DNA of 64,000 nucleotides from Didymella arachidicola (taxonomy: Eukaryota; Ascomycota; Dothideomycetes; Pleosporales; Didymellaceae), in assembly GCA_016630955.3 (NCBI GenBank), contig CM049990.2, positions 1,488,001 to 1,552,000 on the forward strand, written 5' to 3'. The notes under the pieces are model-generated. The model made no database searches and was not told the origin of the DNA. It saw only the letters and a list, made by a program, of their open reading frames with translations. Numbering within the stretch: the stretch's first letter is position 1; each line of letters starts with the position of its first letter. This document shows positions 32,387-42,983 of this stretch, piece after piece. The position numbers and the translations under genes were made by a program.

Positions 32387-33961
32387 GGTGTGGTGGAGCG
32401 TTGGGCTTGTTGTAGGATAATGATTTATGACTTATGATTGAATGCTGATATATGGTATTGAACCATCTGATTGCTGTGCCTAAAGTGTATATATTTCTGT
32501 GAGAGCTAGCCTATGATTGCAAGGATTGTGCGGTTTGACTCCATAGTGGTCAAGCGTCCAGTGAGGATATTCCAGTGCGAAAAGCGCGTCCTCATCTTTG
32601 CCTGTTGCACGCTACACAGGGTGACGTGATGTCTGAACACTGTTACCACCTTTTAACTCTTAGCCTGCGGATTAAGATATTTTCGAGCATTATCACAGAG
32701 AAGTGCCCAATCAGACTGACTTGGCTGCAGACAGAATGCTCTCTGCGTTGCTTACGACGCAAGACGAACATCGGCTTATCCGTGGGGCAGGCTCCAGCAC
32801 CGTTCTGGACAGCCTCTATAGTGCAGCAGTGCGTTTGTCCTTTCTGCCTTTTGGCCTTTCATCTCATTCCCTGCCCGCTTGATGAGCGGTCGATGTGAGT
32901 GGCTCGCTTATCCTGCATGTCAGTTGGCGCAGGGACCTTTCACTCACTGGGTTTGGAGGCTTTAGTAAATTAGTAATTACTAGTGAAGCGCTGCAATCGA
33001 CGCTTCTGGCTGAGTTGCCTCATTAGGCAGTCTCGTTTCTTTCACTCTCGTTGCCTGCCGTGTTCAATGGATGCGCAATGTTGCCTGATGGGGAAATCTG
33101 CCTGTGATTGGTTTTCCGTGACCAAAAGCTGAAATTCGAGTCGAATTCGTGACGGTTGCTGTGGAGATACCAATTATCGACGGGGAGTGCGTTACATCAT
33201 CGCCGACATGGTGCAACGAAGCCACCGTCGGTGAGTGGCTCTTGCTATACGTCATTTGTGGTGGTGTGAGGTGGCTTGGGGACACGGATATGGTGTATTT
33301 AGTACCTGAGAAGGAGGTCAGCTCCTCGCTCGAGATCCGTGGTTGCGTTGCGAATGATCGACGCAAATTGACATGTAGCAAGCTCGACGTCAGCACATTT
33401 TGCTGCAGGTGATGCATCGATTGGCATCATGCTCGTGTGGCTCGACTTTGCGTTTCGAAAGGATGCTTTGCATCGACGCTTGGGGTCTGTCGTGCGTGTG
33501 CTCACTGCTGACGGCTGGTCAACGTGGGGGGCCGAGGTTGGAGCGAAGGTTGGGATGGTTGGTGTCCGTATACAGCTCCCACTTCGAGGCGCTCGCTCTG
33601 ATCGCATCGCGCTGTGTGCCTGTGGGAGCTCTCCCGTTCCTGCTGCACGTCATCTCACACTTGACCAGTGAAATAGCACGATTCGTTGTGATAGACGCAC
33701 AGACGACGGGTTGGTGGAAGACGGGGTTGCGGGGTAGCGTATCAGCCAACGTTGTACAGCCTGATGGTTGCAAGTTCTGGCTGTGTGCTTTAGGTGTTTT
33801 CTAGAAAGAAAAGCAAGCCAATAATTCGAAGCTCGAGCCCGTCAAAGCTGCCAGAGTTCGGACGACGTCGAGAAAAGATTGATCGGCGCACAAGGGTCCA
33901 CGACGGCGGCGGCTATTGTCGCTGTAACAGCTCGGCTTGCCTCTTAGGGAGGACGTGCGTC
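32387..33961. other. Gene-poor spacer upstream of LINE B
   Basis: About 1.6 kb. Overlapping short frames on both strands around 33064-33607 show no domain content and resemble chance openings. I see no supported gene. Confidence 0.5.
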
Positions 33962-33976
33962 AAATCGGGCAAGCGA
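33962..33976. repeat. Target-site duplication of LINE B, 5' copy
   Basis: AAATCGGGCAAGCGA, identical to 39977-39991 over 15 bp; flanking bases differ on both sides. Confidence 0.93.
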
Positions 33977-34104
33977 AAAAACACCACACATAGCGAGAAC
34001 TCGATTTTTGGAATTCACTCGTATTTTCGCGCTCAAACGGTCGCTCTTGACGCCAATTGACTAGCCAGCACCCAGCCGCAGCAGCCCACTGCGTCTGACG
34101 TGCC

Positions 34105-35790
34105 ATGGCGACACCGTGGCCTCAGCAGCCCACGTGGCCCACCCCATTCCGCGAGCACGCTACACGCCTCAGCACCTACCTTCAGGACGCGCTGGCCTGT
34201 ATCGATCGCACGCAAAGCCAGCCTGTGCCAGCAGACCTCGTCAAGGTCATTATACACGGCACGCTGACGTTTATACTGAAAGTGCAACACACGCCTGACC
34301 TCAGCACGGTGTGCGACGCGCTTAGCATCCTGCAAACTGAGGCCAAGGCGTCCTCCGACAACACCACGCGAATGCTTAATGCTGTCAAGCAGGAACTCAA
34401 GACCGAAATAAAGAACACCGCTAATACCGTCCACGCAATCGCCACAAACGTACAACAAAACATAAGGAACGGAGAGGAAGCTAGGACTGCAGCCAAGGAG
34501 GCGGTAGAGGTAGGTAAGGCCAATCTGCAGATGGCAAGACAGATCAAAAACGCAGGACCACAGACTGGTGGCGTGCTCAGCTACGCTGCGATGGCGGCGA
34601 GGGGCGCACCGCTAGCAAGTACAGCGAATACACAAGTTCCCAGAATGGCTCCTATGCAGACGCAGCGTGAAGTCGTTGTGACCATTAGAGACCCCAGTAC
34701 AGTGCTCAGCCTGCGGGCGATGAACCCGCGCAACCTTAACGCGCATGTAGAGCGCGCCATCGCGCAAAGCAGAAACGAAAACATTAACAGCATCAAGGTG
34801 CTCTCTTCAAACCAGCTAAGAAGCGGCGACCTTAGCATCAGAACGGCGACCAACAAAGAAGTAGAAGCACTAAAGCAGTTCGCTGACGACTGGGTCCACC
34901 GCATCGGCAACAGGGCCACCTTGCGGATTACAACCTACGGCATCATCGCACACGGCATGCGCACCAGCACAATAGACATGGACAGGTTTGAGGAGACGAG
35001 GGATCAGCTACTGCTGGACAACAAGCCGTTCATCCCACAGGCAGAGATCAAGTACGTCGGGTGGCTGACACGCAACGCACCCACGAAAGCCGCCTCCAGC
35101 GTCATCATAGAGTTCAGCAAGGCAGAGGACGCTAACAAGATCATTGACGAGGGCCTCATCTGGCAGGGCGAGGTCTTCCAGTGCGAGCGATACGAGCGAC
35201 AGTGCCGAGTGAAGCAGTGCTTCAAGTGCCAACACTACGGCCACATAGGAACCCAGTGCAAGGCAACAATCGCATGTGGCTACTGCGCGCAACAACATGA
35301 GAGCAGGGATTGTCCGTCCAAGCTCGACCGGAACGTACCCAGGAAGTGTGCCGCCTGCCGAGGCGAACACGAAGCGTGGAGCTACCAGTGCCCTACCAGG
35401 AAGGAGGAGAGGGCAAAAGCAAGGGCTGCATACGACGTACGCCCATACTACCACCCAGTCGCGGAGACACCAAGGAACAACATCCCACTGGAGGCGTCGG
35501 CCACCTCTGTCCGACGGAGTAGACTCGCCCAAGCTCCCGCATCGACGCAGCCAGCACCAATCACCAGGAACCGATCGCAAACTGGACGAGGACAGAAGAG
35601 GACTAATGCAGGAACTACCATTGACTCAGCAGAGCAGCACAACCAGCCAACACACGCGAACGGCAGCCAAAGGCCGCAGAGGCACGTCATACCTACCCGG
35701 AGGGCCATGGAAGCTACCGGGAACAGCACGCAGCAGACACAGAGCGGCACTAGCCAGCACATGGAAATCGACTCTGACAACGAAGCATGA
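34105..35790 (+). CDS. LINE B ORF1: gag-like protein with zinc knuckles
   Basis: 561 aa. The N-terminal third is helical and charged. A middle domain (about 195-350) matches the general gag/RRM-like layout of LINE ORF1s. Three CCHC-type knuckles follow at about 370-435 (CFKCQHYGHIGTQC, CGYCAQQHESRDC, CAACRGEHEAWSYQC). The C-terminus is basic, Thr/Gln-rich and disordered. Its role by family is to bind LINE RNA and form the transposition complex. The stop codon overlaps the ORF2 start as ATGA. Confidence 0.93.
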   Translation: MATPWPQQPTWPTPFREHATRLSTYLQDALACIDRTQSQPVPADLVKVIIHGTLTFILKVQHTPDLSTVCDALSILQTEAKASSDNTTRMLNAVKQELKTEIKNTANTVHAIATNVQQNIRNGEEARTAAKEAVEVGKANLQMARQIKNAGPQTGGVLSYAAMAARGAPLASTANTQVPRMAPMQTQREVVVTIRDPSTVLSLRAMNPRNLNAHVERAIAQSRNENINSIKVLSSNQLRSGDLSIRTATNKEVEALKQFADDWVHRIGNRATLRITTYGIIAHGMRTSTIDMDRFEETRDQLLLDNKPFIPQAEIKYVGWLTRNAPTKAASSVIIEFSKAEDANKIIDEGLIWQGEVFQCERYERQCRVKQCFKCQHYGHIGTQCKATIACGYCAQQHESRDCPSKLDRNVPRKCAACRGEHEAWSYQCPTRKEERAKARAAYDVRPYYHPVAETPRNNIPLEASATSVRRSRLAQAPASTQPAPITRNRSQTGRGQKRTNAGTTIDSAEQHNQPTHANGSQRPQRHVIPTRRAMEATGNSTQQTQSGTSQHMEIDSDNEA

Positions 35791-38700
35791 ATAGACACAA
35801 CAGACTGAACATACTACAGTACAACGTAAGGAAGTCGAGAGACATGGTCATGGCGTCGCTGCTGCGCGATCAGGCGATCTACGACTTCGACATCATCGCC
35901 ATCCAGGAGCCGTGGAGGAACCCGTACTCCGCCACCACTCATCACCCAGCCAAGGATAGGTTCCACCTTTGCTACCCAGCAGGAGACGCGGAAGGCCAAG
36001 CACGGGTCTGCTTCTTCATTAACAAGAGAATAGATCAGACAAAGTGGCGCTTTGAGGAGCGAACAAGAGACATTTGTTCTATTATTATTAACATAGACTT
36101 AACAGACGATCAGCAAAGCCAAGAGCAGCTTATTGTCCACAACGTCTACAACCCGCCAAAGACCTCAAACAACCGGCAGAGTGCAATACCGCAGGTGCGG
36201 GAGGCGCTAAGGCATTACCAGACAAACGAACAAGTGCTACTTGGTGACTTCAATCTGCACCACCCCTTATGGGGAGGACTAAACAGGGAGGTCACTAATC
36301 CTGAATCAGAAGACCTAATAGACATCATAGGGGACTTTGCGCTCCACAACACCCTCCCACCAGGCACAGTAACGTACGAAGAAGGCCGATCGCAGTCTAC
36401 AATCGATCTTTGTCTTGTTACAACAGGGCTGATTGAGCAAGTCATCAAAAGCGAAGTAGACAGGAGCCTAGACCACGACTCAGATCATCTGCCTATAAGC
36501 ACAACGCTAGATCTCACAGTGCAATGTCTTGAGAAGAAGCCGCGGAAAGACTGGAAAAGACTGAACGAGAAACTGTATACGAAAGCGCTGAGGCGCTCTC
36601 TGCCTCCTCTTCGAAGACCACTCACAAACACAGCGCTTGACTCCTACACGGCTGAGGTGACAGCAGCAATCCAGGACGCGATACACGAAGCAGTGCCCGA
36701 GACTCATCCCTCCACCTATACACGCGAGGGATGGACTGAGGAATGCAGAGCAGTGCTCGCTGAGACAAAACGACTGAAGAGAGCACACAGCCGACACCAC
36801 ACAGAAGAGACGTGGGAAGCATACCGCGCCGCAAGGAATCACAAAGCGAGGACGATTAGAAAGGCACTGCGTAAAGCACACAGAGACCGTATTGAGCGGG
36901 CATCTGAGTCGCCAGACGCGCTATGGAAGCTAGCGAAGTGGGCACGCACGAGGCACGACCAGTCCACCAGATCCATACCAACTATACATCACCCTGACAC
37001 ACAAGAAGAACTCATCGACCCTGCAGACAAAGCTGAGCTGTTTCGAGACGTCTTCTTTCCAACGCCACCTGAAGCAGACTTGGGAGACATAGAGCACGCT
37101 GCGTACAGCGGCCAGATTGACATGCCACTGATTGAGGAGAAGGAGGTGCGCACAGCGATACGAGCGGCATCGCCCCTCAAGGCTCCAGGGCCGGATGGCA
37201 TCATAAACAAAGCGCTGCAAGCCGGCATCGATCTGATTGCAGCCCACCTGACGAGAATCTATAACCAAAGCCTACGGCTGGGCTACTGCCCGGTCTCGTT
37301 CCGAGCCTCTATCACAGCGGTCCTGCGCAAACCTGGTAAAGCCAACTACGCAGCACCTAAAGCATACCGGCCCATCGCACTGCTCAACACAATCGGCAAG
37401 GTCATGGATGCGGTAGTGGCACGGAGACTGAGCTACCTCGTTGAGACCCACCACGTGCTACCACCGACCCACATGGGTGGAAGGAAGCATCGATCTACCG
37501 AGCACGCACTACACGCTGTCACAGCGAAGATCTACGAACAGTGGAACAACGGCAAAGACGGCCAGGTGGCCAGCCTCCTGTTGCTGGACGTGTCCGGAGC
37601 CTTCGACAACGTATCTCACAAGCGGCTGCTTCACAACCTGCGAAAGCGGAAGGTCGACGAGAACACAGTGCGCTGGATAGCAAGCTTCTTGAGCGACAGA
37701 CACACGCATATTCTGGTCGACGGATATACGTCCAACGACTACGCAATTAACACGGGCATTCCGCAGGGCTCGCCCCTCTCCCCTCTGCTCTATATCCTCT
37801 ACAACGCCGATTTGGTCGACCAGTGCAACGAGCAGACAGATACCATGTCTACAGGATACATTGACGACGTGGCCATCCTCGCTTGGGGCAAGACCACAGA
37901 ACGAACGTGCGAGATACTGGGCACAACACTTGAGAAAGCACAGCGATGGGCAACCACACATGCCTCAGTGTTCGCTCCTGACAAGTTCCAGCTGACCCAC
38001 TTCACAAGATCGCGCAAACGCATCAACGTCGACGCGGCCATCCAGACAGAGTGGGGCGAGATAAAGCCGTCACCAACGTGCAAGTACCTAGGCTTGACCC
38101 TTGACACCAAGCTGAAGTGGAGAGAACATGTAGAGACGGTCAGACAAAAGGCAACTCGCACAGTGCACACGCTGAGCAGCTTAGGCAGCTCCACCTGGGG
38201 CGTCCGACTGCAAGACATGCGCAGACTGTACGAAGCCATCGCGCTGCCACAGATGATGTACGCGTGTTCCATCTGGTCCAATGCCAACCTCAACGACAAG
38301 AAGCGCGGCTACACGCACAAGACGGTCGACGCCCTGCGCAGCATACAAGCAAGAGCAGCAAGAAGCATATGCGGCGCCTACAGAGCGACATCAAGGGTCG
38401 CACTGGATGTGGAGACATTCCTTCTTCCCATCGAGCAGCAGATCTGGAAGCACAACGCGGACGTCGTCACTCGACTGTCTTCGTCTAGGACCATCGCACA
38501 GACTGCGTGCTACGAGCCACGCGAACCGGTACCAGTGGTCATTGACAAGAACTACAGGGCACACAAGAGCCCCTGGCAAAAAGCTTACGAGGCACTAAGG
38601 AGCAAGCAGGTGCGCGATCTTGACAAGCAAGAGCCCATCCCTCCGTTCATCACACCGCCGTGGCAGCGAGGGCCACACACCTACATTGACAACGATGCGG

Positions 38701-39662
38701 AGGAGGCCCGTAAGCACCATGATCGAGAATGCGCAGCAAACAAGAGCCTCAGCATCTATACAGATGGCAGCGGCATCGAGGGCGAGATCGGCTCCGCAGC
38801 AGTGTGCCTGCTAACACAACAGACGCTATCCGTACATATGGGATCCGACACACTGTCGACAGTATACGCAGCGGAGCTGCAAGGCATCAGCCTCGCACTG
38901 CAGATCGCGCAGGAGTATGCAGACAGAGACGGCGAACGAAAACAAATTGCCATATACACGGACAACCAAGCCGCCATCTGGTCAATAGCCAAAGCCGAAG
39001 GGCGATCAGGCGCGTACATCCTCGCGGACATCGCGCAACAGGTTCTGGAGCTCCAGGACAAAGGATACTCAGTGGCTGTCCGATGGATCCCTGCCCACGC
39101 GGGCATACCTGGAAACGAGGCCGCCGACCAGGCCGCCAAGGAAGCCACCGGATGGAGAGAGAACGGCCGCAGACAGCAGCCAGCAGACCCGCCCGCACAG
39201 CTATACCCGCTCAGGACAACGCTCAGAAGATGGTGCAAGACGCAGGCAGAGAGAGCGTGGATCAGCGCGTGGAGGGAAGACAAGGAAGGCCGCGCGACGT
39301 ACAGACACACGCCAGTGCCCACCAAGAAGGTGCTACAGCTCCACGAGAGGCTCAGCAAGCGGGAGAGCGCGCTGCTGGTGCAGCTGCGGACCGAGAAGAT
39401 CGGTCTCAACGACTTCCTCTTCAATCGCCATGTTCCGGACATCACCAGCCCCCGTTGCAGCTGCGGAGAGAGGCGACAGACCGTCGCGCACGTCCTCCTC
39501 CGCTGCAGCAAGCACAAGGACCTCCGGAACCGCATCTTCGCCAACCTTTCCGGACGACACAGCCTCAGGACCATCCTGAGCACGCCGCAGCTAGCCACCA
39601 AAGCCATCGAGTATATGGAGCAGACGCAGATCCTTGGGCATATGGGGATCAGAGATACGTAG
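35787..39662 (+). CDS. LINE B ORF2: endonuclease, reverse transcriptase, RNase H polyprotein
   Basis: 1,291 aa, uninterrupted. APE endonuclease at about 1-230 (LQYNVRKS, IAIQEPW, LGDFNLHHPLWG, DHDSDHLPI). Reverse transcriptase at about 490-760 (SPLKAPGPDGI, YRPIALLNTIGKVMD, LLLDVSGAFDNVSH, TGIPQGSPLSPLL and catalytic GYIDDVAIL). RNase H at about 985-1115 (IYTDGSG, YAAELQGI, IYTDNQAA, PAHAGIPGNEAADQAAKEA). A Cys/His motif lies near the C-terminus (CSCGERRQTVAHVLLRC). All catalytic residues visible in these families are present, so autonomous transposition is plausible. Confidence 0.96.
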   Translation: MNRHNRLNILQYNVRKSRDMVMASLLRDQAIYDFDIIAIQEPWRNPYSATTHHPAKDRFHLCYPAGDAEGQARVCFFINKRIDQTKWRFEERTRDICSIIINIDLTDDQQSQEQLIVHNVYNPPKTSNNRQSAIPQVREALRHYQTNEQVLLGDFNLHHPLWGGLNREVTNPESEDLIDIIGDFALHNTLPPGTVTYEEGRSQSTIDLCLVTTGLIEQVIKSEVDRSLDHDSDHLPISTTLDLTVQCLEKKPRKDWKRLNEKLYTKALRRSLPPLRRPLTNTALDSYTAEVTAAIQDAIHEAVPETHPSTYTREGWTEECRAVLAETKRLKRAHSRHHTEETWEAYRAARNHKARTIRKALRKAHRDRIERASESPDALWKLAKWARTRHDQSTRSIPTIHHPDTQEELIDPADKAELFRDVFFPTPPEADLGDIEHAAYSGQIDMPLIEEKEVRTAIRAASPLKAPGPDGIINKALQAGIDLIAAHLTRIYNQSLRLGYCPVSFRASITAVLRKPGKANYAAPKAYRPIALLNTIGKVMDAVVARRLSYLVETHHVLPPTHMGGRKHRSTEHALHAVTAKIYEQWNNGKDGQVASLLLLDVSGAFDNVSHKRLLHNLRKRKVDENTVRWIASFLSDRHTHILVDGYTSNDYAINTGIPQGSPLSPLLYILYNADLVDQCNEQTDTMSTGYIDDVAILAWGKTTERTCEILGTTLEKAQRWATTHASVFAPDKFQLTHFTRSRKRINVDAAIQTEWGEIKPSPTCKYLGLTLDTKLKWREHVETVRQKATRTVHTLSSLGSSTWGVRLQDMRRLYEAIALPQMMYACSIWSNANLNDKKRGYTHKTVDALRSIQARAARSICGAYRATSRVALDVETFLLPIEQQIWKHNADVVTRLSSSRTIAQTACYEPREPVPVVIDKNYRAHKSPWQKAYEALRSKQVRDLDKQEPIPPFITPPWQRGPHTYIDNDAEEARKHHDRECAANKSLSIYTDGSGIEGEIGSAAVCLLTQQTLSVHMGSDTLSTVYAAELQGISLALQIAQEYADRDGERKQIAIYTDNQAAIWSIAKAEGRSGAYILADIAQQVLELQDKGYSVAVRWIPAHAGIPGNEAADQAAKEATGWRENGRRQQPADPPAQLYPLRTTLRRWCKTQAERAWISAWREDKEGRATYRHTPVPTKKVLQLHERLSKRESALLVQLRTEKIGLNDFLFNRHVPDITSPRCSCGERRQTVAHVLLRCSKHKDLRNRIFANLSGRHSLRTILSTPQLATKAIEYMEQTQILGHMGIRDT

Positions 39663-39976
39663 ACGACGCCGAGCGTTGGGGGGAGACTGTAGGTACAGCG
39701 GACGCGACAGACGAGGCAGAGCGCCTCTATGAGCCTAGAATCACAGCATACAGTTAGAAGAACCAGTATCTAGATGGGCCGGCAAGCATATTTAGATAGT
39801 GGTTGATGGAAGACGGCAGGTTACGGGGGCAGCTGGTTCTTCTTCGCGAAGGATGAAGTGGGGCGGCGCGGATCAACGTCCGCACCGCGTCCGCTGTCTG
39901 CCACAGCCTGTCACTCCGGACATAGCTGCGCAGTACGCGGCTGAAACCGAGTAGGATGACTAAACTAAACTAAACT

Positions 39977-39991
39977 AAATCGGGCAAGCGA
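39977..39991. repeat. Target-site duplication of LINE B, 3' copy
   Basis: Second copy, directly after the TAAAC-repeat tail. The first few A residues could also belong to the tail. Confidence 0.93.
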
Positions 39992-41401
39992 CACCAAGGG
40001 ACATCATCATGCTGCACGCCATAGCTTGGTGCTCAGCCGTGGGCGCCTGTGGTGATTGGGGGCTGGGAGTGCGCTGGACTGCGTGAGGTTGTCGTCATGC
40101 TGCAGTGCAGTCTTGCTGCGACCAATGGGTCAGAGAGAACTCCTTGGAATCCCCCATAGAATGCCCTTCGTGATTTGTGTCGCCGTTGGTGCCATGGTAT
40201 CTTTCTGCCAGGTACATCTCAGGTACGCGACGTCCTGGGGGCAAGTGAGGTCACTGCCCAGGCAGGCGCGCTGCACGACAACGTCCGCACGGCCGCTCAT
40301 ACTCTTTCAGTAAACGCTGCATGACTTGTCTGCGACAAAGGGTGATGCGTTGTGGCTTTCTTTGACGTCGTCAACCTCATTGTCATTTTCTTCACTGTGC
40401 GCAGACGCTGCTGTCGGCCGGCGGTCTTATCTCTGACTTTTCGATGCTGCGGAAGGGAAAAATTCGGGGCTCCAGTTGGAGTCACGAACTTCGGAGAGTA
40501 CCAGAGATCGGATCCACACTAATGACCTGAATCATTTAAGCTCCGGCATACCCAGATATCAGATCCTACCTGCACTCTACTGACTATCACCAGCCTTGCC
40601 CATTCTCGTGCTCGGCAGTTCCATCCAACTGGTGTGCATCGGCCTTCGTTGCACGTTCGTCAGCGCCAGCAGCCGCTGGACGCGCAGGCACGGGACCAGC
40701 CTTCAGCCGCCTCTAACCAATTCACAATTAACTCTGCCCCCACGCCCCGCTTCTGCACATTGCGCTTCGACACGAGCTGCTTGGTAGATTGAGCTGTAGA
40801 AGTCCGGAGACAGCCGGCCAATCACGAAAGAGGGGTCATCTTTCCACGCCGCAGTTCTACCTCGAAGCCCAGGCCACGAGCCATTCCTCTTATTTGCGTA
40901 GACTTCGGCAAGAATCCAGCGCTTCCAGCGGCGGTCCCCACCCTTGACCACCTCCTCAGCACATTCACCCACGCTGTAGGTTGTCGAATCGGTCCAATCC
41001 GTGCGTTAAAGCTCGAGCATTCCGTCCACTGCCGTCATTACCTGGCCAGTATACGCTCTACACGTTGAGTGACATCTACGGCCCATCTTTTGGAATGAAT
41101 TTCGGGTTCAAAAACGATACTTCTCACTGGCCTGTCGGACAAGAGCACATCAACCGATAAAAAATCTCACGTTTTGCATGGCATATTTTACCTCCACACT
41201 TCACGCATCTTTAGAAGTACACATTGCTACCTCTCGGTCGAAGTAGCAACGAGGCATTACTTTATAGACCTTGCTCCTCTCAGACCCTGGCCTTGGCTTC
41301 AGCCCTGTCAAGCAAGTACCCGAAAAGTACCCACTTCGTCACCCACAACCACGCTACCGGTTGTGTTCCGTGGTCTAGTCTTATCTGCGTAGTTGCACGT
41401 C
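39992..41401. other. Spacer between LINE B and the CASTOR-like gene
   Basis: 1.4 kb of apparently non-coding sequence. Frames such as 40703-40972 (minus) have no recognisable content. Contains the promoter of the next gene. Confidence 0.5.
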
Positions 41402-42791
41402 ATGGAATCATCTCAAATATTGATGGGCGCGGACATCAGGTTCTTGGTGCGTATCTTATCGTTCATCGCTATTGTACCTGGCGTCAAAATATCCCCTGCA
41501 TCATACCTGCCTGCTATGGCTGTGCTGGTCGTATGCACGGGTCCCAAGACATCTGCCTTATATCCGCCATATGCTCCATCCCGCTCAACTAAGACCTCTT
41601 GCTAACATGCTGTCATTCCAGGACACACAACTCGCTCTCATCCACATTCCACTGCGTCTCTACAACAACTTCCTACAAGCTATCCTGCAATTACTGTTGC
41701 CAAGTGCAACATATGAGGACAGTGAGGACGACAGCAACGGAGCTGTACAGCCGCCTGATGGATGGGATGACGAACAGGTGTTCATCAACATCTCAGTTAC
41801 ACCTGTCGAGTGTTCCATCGTTTGCTCCCGAAAGCTTGTGAACGAACTGTTCATTCCCATTCTCGAGTCCCTTGACTCTTCTTTCAAGAGTGAAGTCCAC
41901 ATCACCACAGAAGACTTCGTGGTGATGCAGCTTGACGGCGAGGGACTCGACGCAGATCGCCGTGTTCTGGAGCTGACAGGACCTTTGGCTCTTGCTGGAA
42001 TGTAAGTCGTGGTGAGCGCAACTTTCACGATGGCATGTCTAATACACGATAGATCAATCTTCTTCATCACAAGCTACTACTCAGACTACATCCTGGTACC
42101 CTTAAGGTATCGCGGCAGAGTCACACAGGCTCTCGAAGAGAAAGGTCTGACATTCGTCGACTCGACATCATCATACATGAACCTCGATCACCACAGCCGC
42201 AAGTCGTCAGTGCCGACTTTCGAAGTGCAGTTACCAGGGACTCCACCACCAGCAACCGTGTCAGAATTGCAGACACGCACTTTCGCCACTCTCAAGCGCC
42301 GCAACATTGTACCCACAGCTGACTATAATGTCCGCTTGGTTCGTTGCGGCACACGTCTGGACAGCCAAAACATCGGAAGCTCAGACCCTGCACAGGATGC
42401 ACTACATCTCGGCATCGTCAAATGCCTCATCTCACGTCCGCATCCTAAGTTTTTATCGCTCACGCTAGCGGACATGGAACCTCCATCGCTGCTCATCGAC
42501 CACACACTACTTTCGAACTTCTCACCGGACGTTCTAATGGTCTCCAAAGACGAGCATTTGGTCCCTATCACACTGGATCTGCGCGGCCTTCCGGCGGAAA
42601 GTACGGGTATAGTATGCGGCGTCGCGGGGCGCTTGCTTGGGGAAACGTCGGAAGGTTTTCAGAAGCCTGTGGAGATGAGCTATTTGAGTACCGCACTAGC
42701 GGGTACAGTGATGGTTGAGGAAAAAGAGTTAGATCGCGCAATGGATGCATTGCGTGGGGTCGAAAATGTCGGGTCATCAACCCTGGAATGA
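41402..42791 (+). CDS. CASTOR/GATS-like ACT-domain protein
   Basis: Exons 41402-41446, 41622-42001 and 42053-42791; introns of 175 nt (GCTAAC branch, CAG acceptor) and 51 nt; 387 aa. The 15-codon first exon MESSQILMGADIRFL joins DTQLALIHIPLRLY, which gives the characteristic family N-terminus. An ACT_7-type domain is recognised around VECSIVCSRKLVN and LAGISIFFITSYYSDYILVP, with the AGIS turn restored across intron 2. The second half holds further ACT-like segments. Animal CASTOR proteins bind arginine and regulate TORC1 through GATOR2; whether the fungal family senses an amino acid is not established here. The arrangement supports a cytosolic ligand-binding regulator. Confidence 0.82.
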
Positions 42792-42983
42792 GCATGTTGA
42801 GACAGGAACAAAGGAGCTCGATATTTTCGTGTTGTACTTTGCAGTAACAAAATCTTCGTTCCCTAGTCTCCGTGTTGCACATGCTTACACGCATGCGCTG
42901 CAAAGCGACGGTGTGATGCATGCTTCGTATTTCCAGAACAGAACTTGCAGAATACTATGGCCTAGCACCTCGATTGCTTTTGA

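Larger units (their letters stand above)
33977..39976 (+). mobile_element. LINE B: intact non-LTR retrotransposon
   Basis: Exactly 6,000 bp between 15-bp direct repeats (AAATCGGGCAAGCGA at 33962-33976 and 39977-39991). Layout: 128-nt 5' leader, ORF1 34105-35790, ORF2 35787-39662, 3' region of about 314 bp ending in three TAAAC units instead of poly(A). It is a different family from LINE A: the ORF1 proteins look unrelated outside the zinc knuckles, and the RT motif is YIDD rather than YADD. Both ORFs are open and the duplication is perfect, so insertion is recent. Confidence 0.95.

Noticed and set aside
38756..39607. 283-codon minus-strand frame inside LINE B ORF2
   Set aside because: Mirror of a well-supported RNase H-containing ORF.
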